Assembly: GCA_026401075.1 (NCBI GenBank)
Contig: JAPLNQ010000251.1
Span: 1 to 45,460 of the forward strand
DNA length: 45,460 nt
Source: Planctomycetia bacterium
GTDB taxonomy: Bacteria; Planctomycetota; Planctomycetia; Pirellulales; UBA1268
Reading direction: 5' to 3'
The notes beneath the pieces are model-generated. The model did not search any database, was not told the DNA's origin, and saw only the letters and a program-made list of their open reading frames with translations. A program made the position numbers and the translations under genes. The first letter of the stretch is position 1. Every line of letters begins with the position of its first letter. This document shows, in pieces, positions 38,298-45,460 of this stretch.

Positions 38298-38852
38298 TCA
38301 AAGCCCGCCAGACTTGGCGAGGTCGTGAAAATAGTGGCCGACCTTCTTCTGGTTCTTGAGGAGCCAGTCGATGGAAGGCTCGTTATTCATCGCCTTGCCG
38401 ATCGCCTTGAGCGTGGCCTCGCGATGCGTGCGGAACAGCACGTCGTGGTCGATCTTTAGCTTCGCATCGGCGACTGACGGATCGAGCCAGACCGCCACGA
38501 TGATGCCGATGTCATTCGCCTTTGACTTCGGTATGTATCCCTCGCGCACACTGTCGAGCACGGCATTCGCGATCGCCGCCTGCACGGTGCCCATGAGAAT
38601 GTTCGTGTAGCGGGCATTGGGAGCGGTGTATTTGCTCACCATCAGCGTGGCGGGACGCACCTGCACGTCGCTGTTGAGGATCGCCCAGACACGCGTGTGC
38701 CCCTTCACCTGATCACCGATCAGGTTGGCGATCGCATAGCCCACCGGGCCATCGAGCTCACCGATCACGACCTCCGGCTCAGCCGCGCTCCATGCGTCGT
38801 CGGCCTCCACGAGCGCCTCGCCGGTCCGCATGACGATCTTCTTGCCTGCCAT
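38298..38852 (-). CDS. Formaldehyde-activating enzyme (Fae) family protein, divergent
   Basis: TGEALVEADDAWSAAEPEVVIGELDGPVGYAIANLIGDQVKGHTRVWAILNSDVQVRPATLMVSKYTAPNARYTNILMGTVQAAIANAVLDSVREGYIP. Confidence 0.82.
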   Translation of the reverse strand: MAGKKIVMRTGEALVEADDAWSAAEPEVVIGELDGPVGYAIANLIGDQVKGHTRVWAILNSDVQVRPATLMVSKYTAPNARYTNILMGTVQAAIANAVLDSVREGYIPKSKANDIGIIVAVWLDPSVADAKLKIDHDVLFRTHREATLKAIGKAMNNEPSIDWLLKNQKKVGHYFHDLAKSGGL

Positions 38853-39063
38853 AAAAATGCCTCCAGGGAAACGATGGGCTGCCGGATAGTGCAGGCCACG
38901 TTATTCACCATCGGCGGCGGCCAAGTCAATCGGCGGCATCGGGCAGCCGGGCCACGATCCGCAGCGGGCCGCCGCTGCCGCCGGCGATCTTCATCGGCAG
39001 GGCGGGCCTGCGGCACACCGCGCGCCGAAAAGGACTGCCAGGGATGGCTTTTTCCAAAGCCCG

Positions 39064-39696
39064 CTATTCCCCTACGGGCAACACTCGGCACAGCGGGTGC
39101 ATCCGATATTCGCGGCCAGTTTTCTGCTCGATGCAGCGGAAGCGGCTCCGCAGCTTTGGTCCCAGGCAAAACATCCTGCCGCCATCGGTGCGGAAGATCG
39201 TCCCCACCGCCAGCGATTCCACGAACACGAGTCCGGGATCGATCGCATCGTATCGGGCAAGTGCCAGCATCAGATCCCGGTCGCTGCAGGTGGCCGCCGC
39301 GGGATTCTGCATCGCCCGCCGGAGCGCGGCGTTGATGTCGTCGGGGAGCATGCCGCCGGCCACCACGGGCTGAAGGAGCCTTTCAAACTCCACCTTCCAT
39401 TCCGACCCGTGCGGCCGCACGCGGCGGATCCGAGCCCGGTGGGATTCCCAGGTGGCGGCGTGGGCGATCTCGTGGAGGAGCGTGGTGAGGAAGGCGTAGG
39501 GATTGAGGTCGTCGTTTACGGAAATGCGATGCCGCCGCCGCAGGGCCGTCGGGGCCCGGTGGTCGCCGAGTTTCGTCCGTCGCGGCCGGCTGAGCCGCAC
39601 GTCGACGGGGTGGGCGGCCAGCAGCCCTGCAACGTAGCCGTGCGTGCTCTCGGGCAGCCGCGGCCAGAGCCCGGCGTGCGGCAAAGAACGGCTCAT
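39064..39696 (-). CDS. SprT-like zinc metallopeptidase family protein
   Basis: ISVNDDLNPYAFLTTLLHEIAHAATWESHRARIRRVRPHGSEWKVEFERLLQP (HEIAH). Confidence 0.78.
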   Translation of the reverse strand: MSRSLPHAGLWPRLPESTHGYVAGLLAAHPVDVRLSRPRRTKLGDHRAPTALRRRHRISVNDDLNPYAFLTTLLHEIAHAATWESHRARIRRVRPHGSEWKVEFERLLQPVVAGGMLPDDINAALRRAMQNPAAATCSDRDLMLALARYDAIDPGLVFVESLAVGTIFRTDGGRMFCLGPKLRSRFRCIEQKTGREYRMHPLCRVLPVGE

Positions 39697-39814
39697 GACA
39701 GGCGGTCTCCCTCGACGATCCTTCTCATTCCTGGCCACACTGGCCAGACTGGGGGCCTCGTCGAGCAAGCTAGCGGCAGAAGCCGATTTTGCACAATCCG
39801 GAAGTGTGCTCGCC

Positions 39815-40969
39815 ATGGAACGCTTCGACTCTATCGTGATCGGCACGGGCGGCATGGGAGCCGCTGCCCTGATGCACCTGGCCGCCCGCGGGGCCCGCGT
39901 CTGCGGGCTCGACCGCTTTCCGCCGGGCCACGACCGGGGCAGTTCCCACGGCCAGACGCGACTCATCCGGCTCGCCTATTTCGAGCATCCCGATTATGTG
40001 CCGCTCCTGCGCCGGGCGTATGAACTCTGGCACGCATTGGGGGCCGCGACAGGGAAGCCGCTGCTGGTGGAGTCGGGCCTGCTCATGGCAGGGCCACCCG
40101 ACGGCGAGGTGGTGGCCGGCGCGGTCGCATCGGCCGCGATCCACTCGCTGCCGATCGAACGGATGACCAGCCGCGAGGCCATGGTCCGCTGGCCCTCGAT
40201 GCGGCTGCCGGAAGACTGGGCCGCGGTCCACGAGGCCCGTGGTGGCTATCTCTTCGTGGAAGACTGCGTGAGGGCCCACGCGGCGGAGGCCGTCCGACTG
40301 GGTGCCCGCATCGAGACCGGCGCCGCGGTCCGCGGCTGGCGGACAGTCGGGCCTGACGGCGGCAACGGGCATGTCGTCGTGGAGACCGACCAGGGAAGCT
40401 ACGCCGCCGACACGCTGGTGGTCACAGCCGGTGCCTGGGCGGCCGACCTGCTCCAGTTGCCGAGGGTGCCGCTGCGGGTGCTCCGCAAGTCGCTGTTTTG
40501 GTATCAGCCCGAGGCGGCCGTCCGGAGGGACCATGCCGCTGGCAGTCTGCCCTGCTTCGCCTTCGACACGCCGACCGGTTTTTTCTACGGGTTTCCAGCG
40601 ATCGACGACCGGGGCGTGAAGATCGCCGAACACACCGGGGGAACGCCGGTCGCGGATCCGCTGGCCGTCGACCGCGTGATCGACGCGGGAGAACAGATGA
40701 GTGTTGAGGCGGCGCTTGCGGCCCACCTGCCCGGGGTATGCGGACCGCTGACCGAGCACGCAGCGTGCCTCTACACCATGTCGCCCGACGGCCATTTCGT
40801 CGTCGGCCTCCACCCGCAGCACGCCCGCGTGGCCATCGGCGCCGGGTTTTCCGGCCATGGATTCAAGTTCGCCAGCGTCATGGGCGAGGTCCTGGCCGAC
40901 CTTGCCCTCGACGGGAAAACTGCCCATCCGATCGGCTTTTTGTCGCCCGAGCGGCTCGGCAGCGGCTAA
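39815..40969 (+). CDS. Monomeric sarcosine oxidase / N-methyltryptophan oxidase-like FAD oxidase
   Basis: FDSIVIGTGGMGAAALMHLAARGARVCGLDRFPPGHDRGSSHGQTRLIRLAYFEHPDYVPLLRRAYELW; FVVGLHPQHARVAIGAGFSGHGFKFASVMGEVLADLALDG. Confidence 0.9.
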   Translation: MERFDSIVIGTGGMGAAALMHLAARGARVCGLDRFPPGHDRGSSHGQTRLIRLAYFEHPDYVPLLRRAYELWHALGAATGKPLLVESGLLMAGPPDGEVVAGAVASAAIHSLPIERMTSREAMVRWPSMRLPEDWAAVHEARGGYLFVEDCVRAHAAEAVRLGARIETGAAVRGWRTVGPDGGNGHVVVETDQGSYAADTLVVTAGAWAADLLQLPRVPLRVLRKSLFWYQPEAAVRRDHAAGSLPCFAFDTPTGFFYGFPAIDDRGVKIAEHTGGTPVADPLAVDRVIDAGEQMSVEAALAAHLPGVCGPLTEHAACLYTMSPDGHFVVGLHPQHARVAIGAGFSGHGFKFASVMGEVLADLALDGKTAHPIGFLSPERLGSG

Positions 40970-41132
40970 CCCGCCTCACAATCGGGGGGCATCGCCACGC
41001 ACGTCGTGCCAGGAGTCCTGTCTCCTGAGGCGTCCACATTTTCCGGCAATTGTTCGCTTCATTTCGATCTCCACGGATCGCTGCCGATAGATTATTCTTA
41101 CACGTCGGAAACCCAAGGATTGGATCGGTGGC

Positions 41133-42407
41133 ATGCCCGCGTTGAATACGAGTCTCTGCTTTTTGTCCGCCTGCTGTGTGTATGCGGCGGCTTCCGCATT
41201 CCAGGCCTCGGCGGGGGAGTGGCCGCAGATTCTCGGTCCCGACCGCAACGGCATCGCGGCGGACGAAGTCCTCACCGACGAATGGCCGGCGGACGGCCCC
41301 TACACGCTCTGGCAGCGTGACGTGGGCCGCGGCTACGCCGGCGTGGCCGTGGCAGACAAACGGACGCTGCTCTTCCACCGAGTGGACAACAACGAGGTCA
41401 CGGAAGCACTCGACGCCGCGACCGGCAAAACGCTCTGGACCGACCAACACCCGACGAAGTTCACGCCAGAGGTTGGCGGCGGTGATGGGCCGCTCTGCGT
41501 GCCCGTGATTCAGGGCGGTCGCGTGTTTACGTTCGGCGCGGAGGGGGTGCTCACGTGCCTCGACGCGGCCACGGGCAAGCGGTTGTGGCAGCGGGATACG
41601 CATGCCGACTTCGGGGCGCAGACAGGGTACTTCGGTGCGGGCAGTTCACCGATCGTGATGGGCAAACTGGTGATCGTGAACGTCGGGGGTTCCAAGAACG
41701 AGGCCGGCATCGTTGCTTTCTCGGTCGCCACTGGGGAAACGGTCTGGACGAAGACCGGCGAGCGGGCGAGCTACTCCTCGCCAGTACCCGTCATGATCGC
41801 CGACGCTCCCCACCTGCTGGTCATCACGCGGTACCGGGTGATCCTGCTCGACCCGGTGACCGGTGCGATTCGCTGGCAGTTTGCCTTTGGAGCCCGTGGG
41901 CCAACCGTGAACGGCGCCAACCCGCTCGTACTCGCCGACAAGAACGGCAAGCCCCACCTGCTCGTGACGGCGTCGTATGGAATCGGGTCGCTGTATGGGG
42001 CGTTCGACAAGGCCAGCATGACCAAGGTCTGGGCCGGTACCGATTCGCTCGCCACGCAATACTGCACGCCCATCGCCCGCGGTGGCTTTCTGTTTGCCAT
42101 CGACGGCCGCGACGACGGGCCACCGGGTGACTTCAAGTGCATCAAGCAGTCGGACGGCGAGGTGCTCTGGAAAGAGCCCAATTTCGGCTACGGCTCGCTG
42201 ATCTTCGCAGACGGCAAGATCATCGCCACGAAGGTCGACGGCGAACTGGTGCTCATTCAGCCCGACATGGCTGGGCTGAAGGTGCTCGCGCGGGCCAAGC
42301 CGTTCCCGAGCACGATCCGCGCCCTGCCCGCCCTCGCTGCGGGCAAGCTCTACGTGCGTGACGAACACACGCTCAAGTGCCTCAGCGTGAAGCACCGCGC
42401 TCGCTAG
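41133..42407 (+). CDS. Exported PQQ-like beta-propeller protein
   Basis: Signal peptide; GEWPQILGPDRNGIAADEVLTDEWPADGPYTLWQRDVGRGYAGVAVAD; repeated LDAATGK.LW motifs. Confidence 0.87.
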   Translation: MPALNTSLCFLSACCVYAAASAFQASAGEWPQILGPDRNGIAADEVLTDEWPADGPYTLWQRDVGRGYAGVAVADKRTLLFHRVDNNEVTEALDAATGKTLWTDQHPTKFTPEVGGGDGPLCVPVIQGGRVFTFGAEGVLTCLDAATGKRLWQRDTHADFGAQTGYFGAGSSPIVMGKLVIVNVGGSKNEAGIVAFSVATGETVWTKTGERASYSSPVPVMIADAPHLLVITRYRVILLDPVTGAIRWQFAFGARGPTVNGANPLVLADKNGKPHLLVTASYGIGSLYGAFDKASMTKVWAGTDSLATQYCTPIARGGFLFAIDGRDDGPPGDFKCIKQSDGEVLWKEPNFGYGSLIFADGKIIATKVDGELVLIQPDMAGLKVLARAKPFPSTIRALPALAAGKLYVRDEHTLKCLSVKHRAR

Positions 42408-43287
42408 ATCGCCAGGCTTCGGCGAGCAGGATGCCGCAGGCGACCGACACGTTGAGGCTTTCCACAGCGCCCGTGCCGGGAATCTGAACCGCCTCGTCGG
42501 CGAGGGCCGCGATCGGCTTCGACACGCCCTCCCCTTCGCTGCCGAGCACCAGCACGATCTTGCCGCCGAGGCTCTTGGGCGAAAGCGGGCTGCCGCGGTG
42601 GCTCGATGTCGCCACGACGCGAAACCCCAATTCCTTGAGCCGCAACAGATCCGCGCGTGGGTCGGCGAGATCGCAGACCGGCACATGCTCGGCCGCTCCT
42701 TCCGCCACGCGAACGGCAGCCGGCGAGAGCGGCGGCAGATCGCCGTGGGCCCCCAGCACGGCGGCCGTGCCGAAGTGGGCCGCGGTCCGCAGGATGGCGC
42801 CGAGATTGTGCGGATTCTGGATGCCGTCGAGATAGAGGAGCGGTCCCTTCAGCCGCCGCTCCTCGATCGCCCGCAGCAGGTCGGGCATCCCCCACCGGGG
42901 ACAGGCGCGGGCGAGGATCACGATCCCCTCGTGGTGCGTCGATGCGCTGATGCGGGCCAGGTTCTCCTGCGCCACCACCTGAAAACCCAGCCGCGCCTTT
43001 GCGCAGTGGGCGAGGAGCGCGGCAAACTGGCGGCGGCGTTCCTCGGCGACGTAGACGCGGATGATGTCCCCGGGCCGGCGGGCGAATAACGCCTCACAGG
43101 CGCGGACCCCGTGATACTTCTCCTCGGCCTTGCCCTGATGGCGGGCGGCAGGACGCTCGCCCGGCCGGGCCGCAGGACGCTCACCCGGCCGGGCCGCGGG
43201 CTTTCGAGCCACGTCCTTGCCCACGCTTGGATCCTGGCGTGGACCAACTCCTGCGGGACGACGCGGCGACGGACGGGAACGCTTCAT
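42382..43287 (-). CDS. SpoU/TrmH-family (RlmB-like) rRNA/tRNA 2'-O-methyltransferase with repetitive basic N-terminus
   Basis: LLYLDGIQNPHNLGAILRTAAHFGTAAVL; IVLVLGSEGEGVSKPIAALADEAVQIPGTGAVESLNVSVACGILLAEA. Confidence 0.92.
   Translation of the reverse strand: MKRSRPSPRRPAGVGPRQDPSVGKDVARKPAARPGERPAARPGERPAARHQGKAEEKYHGVRACEALFARRPGDIIRVYVAEERRRQFAALLAHCAKARLGFQVVAQENLARISASTHHEGIVILARACPRWGMPDLLRAIEERRLKGPLLYLDGIQNPHNLGAILRTAAHFGTAAVLGAHGDLPPLSPAAVRVAEGAAEHVPVCDLADPRADLLRLKELGFRVVATSSHRGSPLSPKSLGGKIVLVLGSEGEGVSKPIAALADEAVQIPGTGAVESLNVSVACGILLAEAWRSSERGASR
43143..43200. repeat. 24-bp tandem repeat encoding RPGERPAA in the methyltransferase N-terminus
   Basis: gcaggacgctcRcccggccgggcc repeated. 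Confidence 0.8.
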
Positions 43288-43336
43288 GGGGTTGGGCCGC
43301 CGGGGTAGAGCTGAGGACACGGAAACACGTCTATTA

Positions 43337-44173
43337 TCACTTGCCGTCGGCGGGCCCGCCACGCAGGCGTTCGATGCGATCGAGTTCATCGCCCAGATCG
43401 GTCGACAGGTTGACACTATTGAAATCGGCCGACTCGTCGAGTTTGACCAGCCAGCTGCCGCAGACGTCATACAGGATCGTACCTCCGCGCAGATGACAAT
43501 CGAGCACATGCCCTCCACTGCGGCGGTCTGCCGCCAGAAAATGCCAGTGATAGCCCGGCACCGTGATGCCGTGGGCCCATCGCGGGCTGCGGATGCCCAC
43601 GAACGTGCCACGCAGGTTTTCCCGTTTCCAGACCGACTGGAAATCGCTGCGGGAGTTGATCGGGCGATACGGCTTCGACTGCGGGTGCACGCTCCGCAGG
43701 GTGATCGCTGCCAGCTCCGCGTTGATCCGCACGGCGACGAAGTTGTTGGGGTGGCCGACCACGCCGTCGAGCCGCCGCTCGAGCTCAGCGAGTGAATCGA
43801 CCGCCGGACAGGGCAGTTCGCCATCGCGGTCGAACGGCGTGACCACGGCAAATGGGATCATGGCACCCGGCCCGACCTCCACCACCTCCCCATCGCTCTT
43901 GATCTGGTATCCCTTGCCGTCCACCACGACGAGTTCGCCATCGAGCCTGTCGAGTGTGCCCAGTCCAAAGTCGCCATCGGCCAGCAGCCCCGCGAACGGC
44001 ACCCTACCGTCAAACTGGCCTAGCAGCAGGGCGTTGATGACCGACACCTGCGTGATTCTGTCCCGGTCCGGCTTGGTGTCCCCACCTGTCACTGGCTGTT
44101 CGGCCAGGGCCGGCCAGACGACGACCATTGCGACACACCAGAGCAGCAACGGTCTCATGTTCGAATGCCGCAT
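43337..44173 (-). CDS. Alpha-acetolactate decarboxylase with N-terminal signal peptide
   Basis: TQVSVINALLLGQFDGRVPFAGLLADGDFGLGTLDRLDGELVVVDGKGYQIKSDGEV; RSVHPQSKPYRPI; VPGYHWHFLAADRRSGGHVLDCHL; signal MRPLLLWCVAMVVVWPALA. Confidence 0.9.
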   Translation of the reverse strand: MRHSNMRPLLLWCVAMVVVWPALAEQPVTGGDTKPDRDRITQVSVINALLLGQFDGRVPFAGLLADGDFGLGTLDRLDGELVVVDGKGYQIKSDGEVVEVGPGAMIPFAVVTPFDRDGELPCPAVDSLAELERRLDGVVGHPNNFVAVRINAELAAITLRSVHPQSKPYRPINSRSDFQSVWKRENLRGTFVGIRSPRWAHGITVPGYHWHFLAADRRSGGHVLDCHLRGGTILYDVCGSWLVKLDESADFNSVNLSTDLGDELDRIERLRGGPADGK

Positions 44174-44208
44174 GGGTTCCTCACTCTTCGCTCCCGCACC
44201 TGCCGTGA

Positions 44209-45180
44209 TCAACGATTGACGACGTGTTGCGGCTGGCCTGCTAAGAAGGCCCGGAGGTTTGCGGCCGTCACCTCGATCAGTCGGCGTCGCGCATTCCGCG
44301 TGGCCCAGGCGATATGCGGCGTGATGATAGAGTTCCTCGCCGTGAGCAGCGGATTCGACGCCAACGGCGGCTCCGCCGAGAGCACGTCGAGGCCCGCCCC
44401 GGCGATGCGGCCCTGGTCGAGCGCGGCGGCGAGGTCGGCCTCGTTGACGAGCGGCCCGCGCGACGTGTTGATCAGGAACGCCGTCGGCTTCATGAGGCCG
44501 ATCGTCTCCGCGTTGATCAGGCCTTGAGTCTCGGGCGTGAGCGGACAGTGGAGGCTGACGACGTCGCTCTCGCGGAGCAGCGTGGGCAGGTCGACCATCG
44601 TCGCGAGCTCGTCGTGGCTGCCGCTAGCGGCCGTCCGCCGATGGGCGAGCACTCGCATCCCAAACGCCCGGCCGACCGCGGCCACGGCCCGACCGATCCG
44701 TCCGTAGCCAACGAGCCCGAGCGTGAGCCCGGCCAGTTCCACCAGGTCTCCGTCCCAGTAGCAGAAGTCCTGGGATGCCGCCCAGCGGCCCGCGCGGACG
44801 GTCTGCGCGTGGTGGCCGGTGTGGTTGGTGAGTTCGAGCAGGAGGGCAAACACCGCCTGCGTCACGTTCGGCGTGCTGTATTCCGGCACGTTGCAGACCG
44901 GAATGCCACGCTCCTTGGCCGCCTCCACGTCGACGATGTTGTAGCCGGTGGCCAGCACGCCGATGCACGAGAGCCGCGGCAGCGCAGCGATCGCCTCCCG
45001 AGAGATCACCGTCTTGTTGGTGAGGACGATGTCGGCATCGCGGGCCCGTGCGACAACATCGGCGGCCGCTGTTCGCGGGTGGACGGTCACGGGTCCGATC
45101 GCCTCGATCTCCGACCAGCTCAGGTCCCCGGGATTGGCCGTGTGGCCGTCCAGAATCACGATGGAGCGAGGGTCTTTCAT
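44209..45180 (-). CDS. D-2-hydroxyacid dehydrogenase (glycerate dehydrogenase-like)
   Basis: LGLVGYGRIGRAVAAVGRAFGMRVLAHRR; VSLHCPLTPETQGLINAETIGLMKPTAFLINTSRGPLVNEADLAAALDQGRIAGAGLDVLSAEPP. Confidence 0.93.
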   Translation of the reverse strand: MKDPRSIVILDGHTANPGDLSWSEIEAIGPVTVHPRTAAADVVARARDADIVLTNKTVISREAIAALPRLSCIGVLATGYNIVDVEAAKERGIPVCNVPEYSTPNVTQAVFALLLELTNHTGHHAQTVRAGRWAASQDFCYWDGDLVELAGLTLGLVGYGRIGRAVAAVGRAFGMRVLAHRRTAASGSHDELATMVDLPTLLRESDVVSLHCPLTPETQGLINAETIGLMKPTAFLINTSRGPLVNEADLAAALDQGRIAGAGLDVLSAEPPLASNPLLTARNSIITPHIAWATRNARRRLIEVTAANLRAFLAGQPQHVVNR

Positions 45181-45318
45181 GGTCACAGAGGATAGCACGA
45201 CGGCGGGGAGGGGTCCGCAGGACCGGGCTTTTTCCCAGTGACCTGCCGCAGCCGCACGGGTACATTCAAGGGTCCGTGGCTCGATAATCCCTTCGACTGC
45301 CTCCGGCGGACCCTCCGA

Positions 45319-45460
45319 TGATCGGCACACGTGGCGTCTCCGCAGGCATTCGGGCCTTGATAACGGTGGCCCTGCTGGCGAACGCGGCAGGGCTCCGTGC
45401 CGAAGACACAGGCGGTTCGAGCGACGCCGCCCGTTCGGCCTATGCGACGGCAGCTGCATT
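45319..45460 (+). CDS. N-terminus of an exported protein, truncated by window end
   Basis: MIGTRGVSAGIRALITVALLANAAGLRAEDTGGSSDAARSAYATAAA: signal peptide, open to the window edge. Confidence 0.5.

Noticed and set aside
1-45460. Transposase, integrase, phage, toxin-antitoxin, restriction or classical defence genes; tRNA or rRNA genes
   Set aside because: None recognised in the ORF translations or by reading intergenic segments; short ncRNAs cannot be excluded without covariance searches.

Overview
High-GC bacterial window. Gene content points to a planctomycete: DUF1501, PSCyt1/PSCyt2/PSD1 (DUF1549/DUF1553), cytochrome-WD40 and PQQ-propeller proteins. Left edge (1-6531): glycan/surface-polysaccharide type genes (three GT2 glycosyltransferases, a sulfotransferase, a PhyH dioxygenase, and a degraded ORF with FDxxxYLxxNPDV repeats). 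Centre (7254-22257): a co-directional locus DUF1501 / PSCyt2-PSD1 / PPC-domain protein / cytochrome-WD40-coiled-coil-WD40 / PSCyt1-DUF1549-DUF1553 / DUF1501. Three consecutive proteins in it carry Ala/Lys/Glu-rich coiled-coil insertions. Right half: rnc, an htrA-like protease, pdxJ, alkaline phosphatase, ppc, pfk, a three-domain PQQ-propeller/esterase/gluconolactonase protein, a TIM-barrel isomerase, an SDR reductase, a Fae (formaldehyde-activating enzyme) homolog, a SprT-like protein, a sarcosine-oxidase-like protein, a PQQ propeller, a SpoU methyltransferase, an exported acetolactate decarboxylase and a D-2-hydroxyacid dehydrogenase. Observations most worth checking: (i) five independent reading-frame disruptions, including a 43-nt duplication between a glycosyltransferase and a sulfotransferase and out-of-frame internal deletions in DUF1501 and the HtrA PDZ domain; (ii) a REP-like palindromic repeat family around ppc and pfk; (iii) a Fae homolog that appears to lack the usual VAHID histidine, close to a formaldehyde-generating oxidase; (iv) the coiled-coil-rich cytochrome/WD40 locus; (v) a two-TM channel-like protein with a non-canonical filter. 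No tRNA, rRNA, CRISPR array or transposase was recognised. All calls are by eye; no database searches were run.
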